This document shows, piece after piece, positions 56,583 to 63,949 of a stretch of DNA of 64,000 nucleotides (positions are counted from its first letter, which is position 1; the number at the start of each line of letters is the position of its first letter). This DNA comes from an uncultured Collinsella sp. (lineage in GTDB: Bacteria > Actinomycetota > Coriobacteriia > Coriobacteriales > Coriobacteriaceae): assembly GCA_934668695.1 (NCBI GenBank), contig CAKUOD010000002.1, forward strand, positions 62,001-126,000, read 5' to 3'. Both the position numbers and the translations under genes were made by a program. The notes under the pieces were generated by a model, which searched no databases, was not told the DNA's origin, and was given only the letters and a program-made list of their open reading frames with translations.

Positions 56583-57356
56583 ATGGCACACCAAGCAGAG
56601 CAGCAGACGATGCAACTCGTCCTTATCCGTCACGGAGAATCCGAGTGGAACAAGCTCAACATGTTCACCGGCTGGACCGATGTCGAGCTCACCGACACGG
56701 GCCGCGAAGAGGCGGCGGCAGGCGGCCGCGCCCTCAAAGAGGCGGGTTTCGACTTTGACATCTGCTACACCTCGCGCCTCAAGCGCGCGATCCGCACCCT
56801 CAACATCGTGCTCGGCCAGATGGACCGCGAGTGGCTGCCCGTCATCAAGTCCTGGAAACTCAACGAGCGTCACTACGGCGCGCTGCAGGGTCTCAACAAA
56901 GCCGATGCCGCAGCAGAGCACGGCGATGAGCAGGTGCTCATCTGGCGCCGCTCCTTCGATGTCTGTCCGCCGGCACTCGAGCCGGGCGACGCTCGCGACG
57001 CCCACACCCAGGAGCAATACCGCGACATCGCACCCGACCAGCTGCCCTACACCGAGTGCCTCAAAGACACAATCGCCCGCGCCTGGCCCTATTTTGAGGA
57101 CGAGATTCGCCCCCAGATGCTCGCCGGCAAACGCGTGCTCATCGCCGCGCACGGCAACTCCCTGCGCTCGCTCGTCATGAAGTTTGAGCATCTCACGCCC
57201 GAGGACATCCTCAAGGTCAACATCCCCACCGGCGTGCCGCTCGTCTACACCTTCGATACCGATTTCAACGTCCTCGACAAGCGCTACATCGGCGACCCGG
57301 CGACCATCGCCGCCAAGATCGACGCCGTGGCCAATCAGGGCAAAGCGCACAAGTAG
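56583..57356 (+). CDS. gpmA: 2,3-bisphosphoglycerate-dependent phosphoglycerate mutase
   Basis: Glycolytic enzyme interconverting 3- and 2-phosphoglycerate, 257 aa. The phosphohistidine motif is LIRHGESEWN (H17); FTGWTDVELTDTGREEA, LNERHYGALQG and IAAHGNSLRSLVM carry the other active-site residues. AAGGAGG precedes the ATG at 56583; a second ATG nine codons later would be the more usual N-terminus. A -35/-10 pair lies just upstream. The next gene is the NRAMP transporter, 75 nt downstream. Confidence 0.95.
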   Translation: MAHQAEQQTMQLVLIRHGESEWNKLNMFTGWTDVELTDTGREEAAAGGRALKEAGFDFDICYTSRLKRAIRTLNIVLGQMDREWLPVIKSWKLNERHYGALQGLNKADAAAEHGDEQVLIWRRSFDVCPPALEPGDARDAHTQEQYRDIAPDQLPYTECLKDTIARAWPYFEDEIRPQMLAGKRVLIAAHGNSLRSLVMKFEHLTPEDILKVNIPTGVPLVYTFDTDFNVLDKRYIGDPATIAAKIDAVANQGKAHK

Positions 57357-57431
57357 CCCCAACCCAAATCCGACGCGTGGCGCCGCACGACCCAGATGCG
57401 ACGTCACGCCGCCCATACGCAGGAGCGCACC

Positions 57432-58688
57432 ATGCTCAACCATCTCAAACAACACTTTGGCTCCCGGCGCACCGGTGGTCACGGAGGCCTAGACATTGCG
57501 CGGCATATCGGCCCCGGGCTGCTCGTGACCGTCGGCTTTATCGACCCGGGCAACTGGGCCTCCAATATGGCCGCGGGCTCGCAGTTTGGCTACGCGCTGC
57601 TGTGGATCGTCACGCTGTCCACGATTATGCTCATCGTGCTGCAGCACAACGCGGCGCACCTGGGTATCGCCACGGGCGCCTGCCTTGCCGAGGCCACGAC
57701 ACGTTACCTCCCCCGCTTCGTCGGGCGCACGGTGCTCGCCAGCGCCTATCTCGCGACCATCGCCACCGCCATGGCCGAAGTCCTGGGCGGCGCGATTGCC
57801 CTTCAAATGCTCTTTGGGCTGCCCGCGCGCGCGGGCTGCGTCATCGTGGCGGCAGTATCGATGGCGATGCTCATGACGAACTCCTACAAGCATGCCGAGC
57901 GCTGGATCATCGCCTTCGTAGGCGTGGTAGGACTCTCGTTTTTGGCCGAGCTTGCACTAGTCAAGGTCGACTGGCCGCAAGCCGCCGCAAGCTGGATCAC
58001 GCCTAGTATGCCCACTGGCTCTGCCGCGATTATCGTGAGCGTCCTGGGTGCGGTCGTTATGCCACACAACCTTTTTCTGCACTCCGAGGTCATCCAATCC
58101 ATGCACTTCGAAGGCCAAGGCGAGCAGGTTATCGAAGAACGTCTGCGCTACGAGCTCTTCGACACGCTCTTTTCGATGGGCGTGGGCTGGGCAATCAACT
58201 CGGGCATGGTCATCCTGGCCGCAACGACCTTCTTTGCGCACGGAATGGTCGTAGACGACCTCGCCGTCGCAGCGGCCACGCTCTCCCCCATCTTGGGCCC
58301 GGCAAGCTCGACCATCTTTGCCGTGGCGCTGCTGTTCGCGGGACTATCGAGCAGCGTGACAGCGGGCATGGCGGCGGGAACCATCACTGCGGGCATGTTC
58401 GACGAGGAATACGACATCCACGACCGACATTCCTCGATCGGGATGGCGGCCTGTTTCGTCGGCGCAGTGACGGCGTGCCTGGTCGTCCCAAATCCTTTTG
58501 AAGGTCTCATCTGGAGTCAGGCACTGCTGTCGCTTCAGCTGCCGATTACGGTCTTTGTGCTCATACGGCTCACCAGCTCACGCCGCGTCATGGGCAAATA
58601 CGCCAACTCGCGCCCTCTCAACGCGCTGCTTATAGGGATTGGCGCCATCGTGACGATTCTCGATGTCGTGTTGTTGACAGGGATGTAA
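57432..58688 (+). CDS. NRAMP family divalent metal transporter
   Basis: A 418-aa H+-coupled Mn2+/Fe2+ importer with eleven or so membrane segments. Family motifs are DPGNWASNMAAG in TM1 and AVVMPHNLFLHSEVIQS in TM6, including the metal-coordinating Asp, Asn and Met, so Mn/Fe rather than Mg is expected. The ATG at 57432 follows GGAGCG; a start at 57396 would have no ribosome-binding site. Position after gpmA may matter since phosphoglycerate mutases of the other class need Mn, but GpmA does not. Confidence 0.9.
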   Translation: MLNHLKQHFGSRRTGGHGGLDIARHIGPGLLVTVGFIDPGNWASNMAAGSQFGYALLWIVTLSTIMLIVLQHNAAHLGIATGACLAEATTRYLPRFVGRTVLASAYLATIATAMAEVLGGAIALQMLFGLPARAGCVIVAAVSMAMLMTNSYKHAERWIIAFVGVVGLSFLAELALVKVDWPQAAASWITPSMPTGSAAIIVSVLGAVVMPHNLFLHSEVIQSMHFEGQGEQVIEERLRYELFDTLFSMGVGWAINSGMVILAATTFFAHGMVVDDLAVAAATLSPILGPASSTIFAVALLFAGLSSSVTAGMAAGTITAGMFDEEYDIHDRHSSIGMAACFVGAVTACLVVPNPFEGLIWSQALLSLQLPITVFVLIRLTSSRRVMGKYANSRPLNALLIGIGAIVTILDVVLLTGM

Positions 58689-58715
58689 TGGAACGGGGCA
58701 CCTACCCAGGCAAAC

Positions 58716-58854
58716 GTCTCGATCTATAACATCTAGACCCGCTTTTGATGTCTAGATGCTACAGATTGAGATCATTCCGAGGGACAGCTCCGTTTGTCTC
58801 AATCTGTAACAAGTGGACCCAATTTCCACCGTTGGATGTTACAGATTGAGACAA
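58716..58854. repeat. Family A palindrome pair
   Basis: Units start at 58717 and 58797 (80 bp). Unit 1 is degenerate (ATCTATAACA left, TGCTACAGATTGAGA right); unit 2 has perfectly matched A/T arms. The pair lies 28 bp after the NRAMP stop and forms the right-hand bracket of the gpmA-NRAMP pair. Confidence 0.9.
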
Positions 58855-58921
58855 AAGGTCGGCCGGACTCACAACAGACAGGATCGGCCAACAGCAACCG
58901 TGATCCCTTGGGGGCGGAGGA

Positions 58922-58958
58922 AAAGGGTCCCGGCCGGGATATCCGACCGGGACCCTTG
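58922..58958 (-). terminator. Terminator after the rubredoxin gene
   Basis: AAGGGTCCCGG pairs with CCGGGACCCTT with a CGG-AT inner stem; TTTTCC follows on the minus strand. It lies 40 nt beyond the rubredoxin stop. Confidence 0.88.
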
Positions 58959-58997
58959 GACAGAGCTATGTGTTGCCGTGAGCCGCGTGCCGACGAG

Positions 58998-59141
58998 CTA
59001 CTCCTCGACAAGCTCAAACTGATCGGGACCGACGCCGCACACCGGGCACACGTAATCCTCGGGCAGCTCGGGCGTGTCGACCTCGACCTCGTAACCGCAA
59101 ACGGTGCACACGAACTTATAGGTCTTCTTCTCCTCAGCCAT
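58998..59141 (-). CDS. Rubredoxin
   Basis: A 47-aa one-iron electron carrier. The four ligands are C12, C15 (FVCTVCGY) and C32, C35 ([10 protein letters not shown]), with standard spacing and a short acidic C-terminus (FELVEE). The start at 59141 has GAGGAG 7 nt upstream. It has its own promoter and terminator. The flavin reductase 90 bp upstream (59231) is a natural electron donor; fused versions of the two are known as high-molecular-weight rubredoxins, used in O2 and NO scavenging by anaerobes. Confidence 0.94.
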   Translation of the reverse strand: MAEEKKTYKFVCTVCGYEVEVDTPELPEDYVCPVCGVGPDQFELVEE

Positions 59142-59185
59142 GATGTTCTCCTCTCGAACGTGACTGCTGATGTACTTTACTTATT

Positions 59186-59213
59186 AGTATAGATTCTCAA
59201 TAATATAATGCAA
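59186..59213 (-). promoter_or_regulatory. Predicted rubredoxin promoter
   Basis: On the minus strand TTGCAT (59213-59208), a 16-bp spacer and TATACT (59191-59186), giving a leader of about 38 nt. The spacer is AT-rich. Confidence 0.6.
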
Positions 59214-59230
59214 GTGTTTTTAGAGCATTT

Positions 59231-59734
59231 CTATCCCTGATACGAAGATGCCTTGGGCGGCGTCTTGCCCTTCAGGACCTTGTGGTAGTAATCGTAGGTG
59301 AGCGGCGTCTCGTCACTCAGGCGCTCGGCATCCTCGACTTCGCCGATAAACAGCAGGTGCGTACCCACATCCACGGTGTCAATCAGGCGGCAGCTAAACA
59401 GGGCCGCCGCGTGCTCAGGCACATAAGGCATACCCAGAGCCGTCTCGCGGGTCTCGTACTTAGCAAACTTGTCGTAATCACTGCTGGTGCGAAAGCCAAA
59501 GTTACCGATGTAGAGCATGTCGGCCGTCTGGTCGATCACGGTCAGCGCAAAAGCCTTGGCCGACGCGATGACGCCCGAGGTGACGTTGTCCTTGTTCACG
59601 GCAATCGAAATGCGCGGCGGAGTGGACGTCACCTGCACCGCCGTGTTAATGACACAGCCGGCGCGCAGCCCGTCTGCCGCGGCACTCACCACGTACAGAC
59701 CGCTCGGCATGGTAAAGAACGCAGTTTTGTCCAT
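59231..59734 (-). CDS. Flavin reductase family protein (FMN-binding split barrel)
   Basis: A 167-aa flavoprotein of the FMN-binding split-barrel type (MPSGLYVVSAAADG, INTAVQVTSTPPRISIAVNKDNVTS, GLKAG-like turn, FRTSSDYDKFAKYE). It corresponds to the N-terminal half of high-molecular-weight rubredoxin, with the rubredoxin half encoded separately next door. The start at 59734 follows GGGGAG; longer readings enter the smpB terminator. It probably oxidises NAD(P)H and reduces rubredoxin. Confidence 0.87.
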   Translation of the reverse strand: MDKTAFFTMPSGLYVVSAAADGLRAGCVINTAVQVTSTPPRISIAVNKDNVTSGVIASAKAFALTVIDQTADMLYIGNFGFRTSSDYDKFAKYETRETALGMPYVPEHAAALFSCRLIDTVDVGTHLLFIGEVEDAERLSDETPLTYDYYHKVLKGKTPPKASSYQG

Positions 59735-59785
59735 AACGATCACTCCCCTAACCCGGGTTGGAACCTCATGGATGTATGTACCCAC

Positions 59786-59819
59786 AAAAAAGGCGACGCC
59801 CATAACGGACACCGCCTTT
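59786..59819 (-). terminator. Terminator after smpB
   Basis: On the minus strand AAAGGCG pairs with CGCCTTT and runs into TTTTTTG. It lies after a family B palindrome downstream of smpB. Confidence 0.75.
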
Positions 59820-59862
59820 GAGACATATGTGTCAGAACAGTAAGAAAGATGAGACACCCGCA

Positions 59863-59927
59863 GTTGCGGTGAAATAAGGACTGAATTGCCCGTCTAAAGG
59901 CCAAAACAGTCCGTATTCCACCGCAAC
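59863..59927. repeat. Family B palindrome, copy 4
   Basis: GTTGCGGTGAAATAAGGACT with the complement AGTCCGTATTCCACCGCAAC and an inner part-paired centre. It follows the smpB stop by 14 bp. Confidence 0.88.
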
Positions 59928-59940
59928 TTATGAAGGACGG

Positions 59941-60411
59941 TCAGCGGTTGCGTTCCTTGAGGGCGCGGTCGATCTCGCGCTGGACATCGCGCTTGGCCAT
60001 ATCCTCGCGCTTGTCGTAGAGCTTCTTGCCGCGGCCCAGACCAAGCAGCAGCTTTACGCGACCGTCGGTATTAAAGTAAAGCTCCAGCGGTACCAGGGCA
60101 TAGCCGCGGTTGCGCAACTTGCCGTCGAGAAAATCGATCTCCTTGCGGTGCAGCAGCAGACGGCGACGGCGGTCGGGATCGCGATTCCACACGCCACCAT
60201 GGCTATAAGGGTGGATATGCAGGCCGACGAGCCAGCACTCCCCGCCACGAATCAGTGCAAAGGTATCGGTAATCTGGCACGCGCGCTCGCGAATCGACTT
60301 GACCTCGGTACCGCTCAGCTCAATACCGCACTCAAACGTCTCATCGATAAAGTACTCGTGATGTGCCGAGCGATTCTTGGAAATGAGCTTGCGCTCGCGC
60401 TTACTGGGCAT
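59941..60411 (-). CDS. smpB: SsrA-binding protein
   Basis: A 156-aa RNA-binding partner of tmRNA in ribosome rescue. The N-terminal KLISKNRSAHHEYFIDETFECGIELSGTEVKSIR and the C-terminal GLGRGKKLYDKREDMAKRD are characteristic. The ATG at 60411 has GGAGG 6 nt upstream and overlaps the end of the TPR gene by 11 bp, so the two are translationally coupled. No tmRNA gene was found nearby. Confidence 0.95.
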   Translation of the reverse strand: MPSKRERKLISKNRSAHHEYFIDETFECGIELSGTEVKSIRERACQITDTFALIRGGECWLVGLHIHPYSHGGVWNRDPDRRRRLLLHRKEIDFLDGKLRNRGYALVPLELYFNTDGRVKLLLGLGRGKKLYDKREDMAKRDVQREIDRALKERNR

Positions 60412-61318
60412 CGCCGGCCTCCTTGGCGCCATCGGCGTTTGAGCCCGCAGCCTCGCGCTTTGCCCTGCGCTCGGCATTAAGCTCGGCATCGCTCTCGCGC
60501 ACCAGCTTGATAATCGCCGCGCATGCCTCCTCGCCCACCAGGTCGCGGGCACGGACCGTCAGACGCGTAGCCTCCTGCTTGTCGCCGTCGCTTGCAGCAT
60601 CGGTCGCGCACATGATCAGGCAGATGGCGATCTCGGCCGAAGGCGAGGTCGGCACGCCCTGCAGGGCGAGCTCACCCATCACATGGTCGTCACTCTCGTC
60701 CGCGGCATCCGGATAGGTGGTATGGATCTTGTTGAGCAGACGCGTCGTATGCGAATCATTGGGTGCCAGGCGCAGCGCCAGGCGAGCGCAGCCCACGGCG
60801 GCCGAAACGTTCTCGGTCTCGGGCTCCAGGAAGTACTGACCCAGATTGGAGTAGGCGCGGGCGGCGCACTTACCATCGCTCGCACGCTCCAGCACCGAGT
60901 ACGAAAGCGATGCCCACTCCTGCTTATCCTCGAGCGCGCGAAACAGCTCAGCCAAATCCAAGCGATAGTTGCAGTTCATGGGATCCCAGCGCACGGCCTG
61001 CATCAGGGCATTCCGAGCACTCACATAATCCTGCTGGCGAATGTAGGCAAACGCCATGTCGGAATACAGACGGTCAAACGGCACCTCGACCTGCACGAGC
61101 TCGCGCGGATCCTTCTCCACGCGGCGATAGGCCAGACGCTCAAACTTGCTATCGAAGCTAAAGTACTGGCGCTTCTCCTCCGTCTTGCACTCAGCGTCGA
61201 TATACTCCTCGGAGAGCTCCACCAGACGCTCCAGCAGCGGCGTCGCCGTGGCCAGGTCGCCCTGCGCCAGATAGTTCTCGGCATACGTGATGTCTTCCAA
61301 GCTGATAGGCAGGTCCAT
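60401..61318 (-). CDS. TPR-like repeat protein
   Basis: A 305-aa, mostly helical protein. Several TPR-like pairs are visible between about residues 5 and 215 (YAENYLAQGDLATATPLLERL, AFAYIRQQDYVSARNALMQAV, ARAYSNLGQYFLEPETENVSAAVGCARLAL). The C-terminus is Ala/Glu/Lys-rich (NAERRAKREAAGSNADG). AGGAG precedes the ATG. It is cotranscribed with smpB, overlapping it by 11 bp. A role in protein-protein scaffolding is likely; the partner is not known. Confidence 0.8.
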   Translation of the reverse strand: MDLPISLEDITYAENYLAQGDLATATPLLERLVELSEEYIDAECKTEEKRQYFSFDSKFERLAYRRVEKDPRELVQVEVPFDRLYSDMAFAYIRQQDYVSARNALMQAVRWDPMNCNYRLDLAELFRALEDKQEWASLSYSVLERASDGKCAARAYSNLGQYFLEPETENVSAAVGCARLALRLAPNDSHTTRLLNKIHTTYPDAADESDDHVMGELALQGVPTSPSAEIAICLIMCATDAASDGDKQEATRLTVRARDLVGEEACAAIIKLVRESDAELNAERRAKREAAGSNADGAKEAGDAQ

Positions 61319-61371
61319 GGCTACTCCTCGAACGGAACGAAACGCGGCAAACGCCGCTTGCGGTCAATACA

Positions 61372-61401
61372 CAAAACCCGGGTCTCTTACGAGGCCCGGG
61401 C
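61372..61401 (-). terminator. Terminator after the tRNA genes
   Basis: CCCGGGCCTC pairs with GAGACCCGGG around GTAA, followed on the minus strand by TTTTGTG. It lies 10 nt past the tRNA-Glu end. Confidence 0.85.
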
Positions 61402-61410
61402 GTTCAATTT

Positions 61411-61487
61411 TGGTAGCCCGTACCAGATTCGAACTGGTGATCTCCGCCTTGAGAGGGCGGCGTCCTAAACCGCTAGACGAACGGGCC
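61411..61487 (-). tRNA. tRNA-Glu (CTC)
   Basis: 77 nt including an encoded CCA (61413-61411). Acceptor GGCCCGT/ACGGGCT (G1-U72 wobble), D arm GTCTAGCGGTTTAGGAC, anticodon stem CCGCC/GGCGG with loop CTCTCAA (anticodon CTC), T arm ACCAGTTCGAATCTGGT. It is the second tRNA of a minus-strand pair. Confidence 0.95.
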
Positions 61488-61504
61488 ATATGTAGCAAAT
61501 GCAA

Positions 61505-61578
61505 TGGCTGGGATGGAGGGAGTCGAACCCCCATTGACGGAACCAGAATCCGCTGTCCTGCCATTAGACGACATCCCA
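61505..61578 (-). tRNA. tRNA-Gln (CTG)
   Basis: 74 nt with encoded CCA. Acceptor TGGGATG/CATCCCA, anticodon stem GCGGA/TCCGT with loop TTCTGGT (anticodon CTG), T arm with GGTTCGACTCC. It precedes tRNA-Glu by 17 nt in the same transcript. Confidence 0.95.
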
Positions 61579-61622
61579 ATGACTGCATCGCTGCGCTCGG
61601 CTGTGCCTTTGCGCAAGAAAGA

Positions 61623-61651
61623 AATATACGGGAAGTCCGGCCGTGACGCAA
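61623..61651 (-). promoter_or_regulatory. Predicted promoter of the tRNA pair
   Basis: On the minus strand TTGCGT (61651-61646), a 17-bp spacer and TATATT (61628-61623), about 45 nt before tRNA-Gln. Confidence 0.6.
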
Positions 61652-61844
61652 GCCCCAATTTTGACTTTTTTGAAATTCAGTCAAATACGGCCAACACGTG
61701 AAGGACCTGTGAAGTCGACCGCTGCACACGAAGGGCAAAACGCCGCGAGCGGTAGCCGTCAACCGTTGGCAGATTCTACCGCGAAAACGATAGCACCAGG
61801 CAACACAATCGAAGTATCAATGATCACGTAGATATCGAGGCGCC

Positions 61845-62255
61845 ATGGACGAAGAGCTTGATTACCTATGGGAGACCCTGGGCCTCGAGATCACTGCTGA
61901 CCTTTGGCCCGAACGGGACAAAATCCATCCCACTCTGCGCCCCGCCATCACGGTGATGCAGGCAAAATACCGCCGTGCATCCTTTTTGATCATGCGGATG
62001 TCATGGCACGCGGGACTCCCCGACCTTAAGCGAATCCAGGCAAGCCTCGTCGAGCTGTCCGGTATGCCGACCGTCATATCCGAGGCGCACCTGGAGCAGC
62101 GCCAGCGCGAGCGACTGCAACAGCAGCGGATCCCCTTTATCTGCCCCGGCGTTCAGGCATATCTGCCCTTTATGGACGAGGAGTACTGGAGCGGCAAGCC
62201 CAACAAGCACGTAAAGGTCTACAGTCCGCACGAATGGGCACAGCTCAAGGATTGA
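61845..62255 (+). CDS. Hypothetical protein
   Basis: A 136-aa soluble protein, rich in Gln/Arg/Glu in its middle (LEQRQRERLQQQRIPF) and ending with an aromatic stretch (GVQAYLPFMDEEYW). The segment RIPFICPGVQAYLPF recalls a motif in some MarR-like winged-helix proteins of Firmicutes, but the helix-turn-helix part is not seen here. A short GAGG precedes the ATG. Convergent with the ArsC/Spx gene. No function is proposed. Confidence 0.6.
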   Translation: MDEELDYLWETLGLEITADLWPERDKIHPTLRPAITVMQAKYRRASFLIMRMSWHAGLPDLKRIQASLVELSGMPTVISEAHLEQRQRERLQQQRIPFICPGVQAYLPFMDEEYWSGKPNKHVKVYSPHEWAQLKD

Positions 62256-62327
62256 GCCGAGCGAGCCCTCCGATGGAAAACACGTCCCACCCTGAGCGCT
62301 CAAAACGGGTCGCACTTTCCGCAGCCG

Positions 62328-62687
62328 CTACAGCAGCGCCTCGGTCCAAGCTGCTTCCCTAAAGCCGGGAATCGCAAAGTCGTCGCCCACCAACAGCGGA
62401 CGCTTGACCAGCATGCCGTCGGTCGCCAGCAGCTCGTAGCACTCCCGATCCGTCATGCCCGCATCCAGACGCGCCTTCAGGCCCAGCTCTCGATATTTCA
62501 TGCCCGACGAATTAAAGAAGCGCCGCACCGGCAGCCCCGAACGAGCAATCCAGGTCGCAAGTTCATCGGCCGTGGGATTGTCCGTAACGATATCGCGGTC
62601 GACATACTCGACCCCATGCTCGTCCAGCCATGCCTTGGCCTTCTTACAGGTCGAGCACTTGGGATATTCAACAAACAGTACGGTCAT
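62328..62687 (-). CDS. ArsC/Spx family thioredoxin-fold protein
   Basis: A 119-aa protein with the CxxC-type motif PKCSTCKKAKAWL (C11, C14) and the ArsC/Spx core (EYVDRDIVTDNPT, LFNSSGMKYRELGLK, RPLLVGDDFAIPGF). Family members are glutaredoxin-like arsenate reductases or RNA polymerase-binding Spx regulators. Residues of the ArsC substrate site are partly present, but Spx-like function cannot be excluded. The start at 62687 follows GGAGG. MupG lies upstream on the same strand. Confidence 0.85.
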   Translation of the reverse strand: MTVLFVEYPKCSTCKKAKAWLDEHGVEYVDRDIVTDNPTADELATWIARSGLPVRRFFNSSGMKYRELGLKARLDAGMTDRECYELLATDGMLVKRPLLVGDDFAIPGFREAAWTEALL

Positions 62688-62779
62688 GGAAATCCTCCGA
62701 ATATAAATCGGCCAACGCAGGCACACGCCACACGAGACGCCTTCGCATGATGGGCCAATTGTAGCCCACGGGTCACACA

Positions 62780-63832
62780 CTAAACGAACCGTGCCCCGAA
62801 TCCGCGTTTGATGAACGGCAGCAGCTCCATTGCCTCGGGCGTGATATGGCCCGCAACGTTCATGCGCTCGTCACCGGGAAGATCGACCCGCGCAATCTCA
62901 AGCTCGCCTTCGTAGCGCCCATAGCCGCTATTGCTCACAGCGATCGACCCCGTCTTTCGCGACAGGCCGGCACCGGCATCCATCGGCACGGAATCCGGTT
63001 TAAGCGTCGTGCGCGACTCCTGAGACCTAAAGATGAGGGTGCTCGAATCGGGCCGGTCGTGATGAATCTGCCCACGTACATAGGCATAACCAGACTCAAG
63101 CTCGCATTGCAAGTCCACGTATCCGGCGGAAACTTGAGCAAACTGCGCCCAGCCCGCATCGGAAAGATCGGGGTCGCCGACCAACACAATGTCGCAATCG
63201 GCGCCATGTGCGAGTTCAAGCATGTTGAGGGCAACCTTTGACGCGCGACCGCGCTGTGCCTCGACCGTCGGCAGTCCCTCGAATACCGGCCCGCGAACGT
63301 TGGCATCACCCGGCACAAAAGCCATGATTTCGAATCCAAGCGCCGCAAGACGAAGATTCACCCGAGCAATGTCCTCCAGAGCTAAACCGGTATAAGGCTT
63401 GGGGTAAAAATTGTGGCAGGCGGCAAAACGAGTCACATCGGCACCGGCCTCACGCCACGATGCGATTTCATCAGAACTCACCGTCGATGCATTGACCACA
63501 ATGCGAAATACACCGGACAGCTCCGCGACCCGCTGGGCGCTAAAGCCATAGTCCAAACGAAGGTATTCCAACCCCAGATCGCGCAGGTCCTCGATGCGCT
63601 CAAGCCCGAGCAAATCGCACGTGCGCGGCCCCACATCGGCGATGAGCGCAATGTCGCGGGAGGAAAGCAGCGACAGCACATGACGGACCTTATCGGCATA
63701 CGCCGCTCCCCCATCCTCGGGAATATGCAGTGAGGTAAACGCATAGCGCGCACCCGCCGCGGCACCGTGCTCAATCGTCCGCTCAATATCCTGCAGAGGG
63801 CTGGAAAGATAAATCGAAATACCCGTTTTCAC
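62780..63832 (-). CDS. mupG: MupG family 6-phospho-N-acetylmuramidase (DUF871)
   Basis: A 350-aa two-domain protein: a TIM-barrel (about 1-245; GISIYLSSPL, SLHIPEDGGAAY, IADVGPRTCDLLG, LRLDYGFSAQRV, ACHNFYPKPYTGL) and a C-terminal cyclophilin-like domain (about 250-350). MupG hydrolyses 6-phospho-MurNAc-GlcNAc during peptidoglycan sugar recycling; this assignment rests on family similarity. It starts with GTG at 63832 after AAAGGAG. It probably works with a PTS for wall sugars, not seen here; the partial gene upstream could be a partner. Confidence 0.85.
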   Translation of the reverse strand: MKTGISIYLSSPLQDIERTIEHGAAAGARYAFTSLHIPEDGGAAYADKVRHVLSLLSSRDIALIADVGPRTCDLLGLERIEDLRDLGLEYLRLDYGFSAQRVAELSGVFRIVVNASTVSSDEIASWREAGADVTRFAACHNFYPKPYTGLALEDIARVNLRLAALGFEIMAFVPGDANVRGPVFEGLPTVEAQRGRASKVALNMLELAHGADCDIVLVGDPDLSDAGWAQFAQVSAGYVDLQCELESGYAYVRGQIHHDRPDSSTLIFRSQESRTTLKPDSVPMDAGAGLSRKTGSIAVSNSGYGRYEGELEIARVDLPGDERMNVAGHITPEAMELLPFIKRGFGARFV

Positions 63833-63846
63833 GTTTCAACGCTCCT

Positions 63847-63883
63847 TTAAAAAAGGCCGGCGGAGCAGTTAGCCCCGCCGGCA
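63847..63883 (-). terminator. Terminator between the edge gene and mupG
   Basis: GCCGGCGG (63856-63863) pairs with CCGCCGGC (63875-63882); on the minus strand it runs into CCTTTTTT. It ends the gene that enters at the right edge and is just ahead of the mupG ribosome-binding site. Confidence 0.88.
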
Positions 63884-63949
63884 CAACCATAGCATCAAGA
63901 AATCTGCCGCGCGCCGCGACATCCGAGCAACATGGCGCGTGTCATCAGG

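Noticed and set aside
61579..61844. tmRNA gene near smpB
   Set aside because: No tRNA-like ends or tag reading frame were found around smpB or the tRNA pair.
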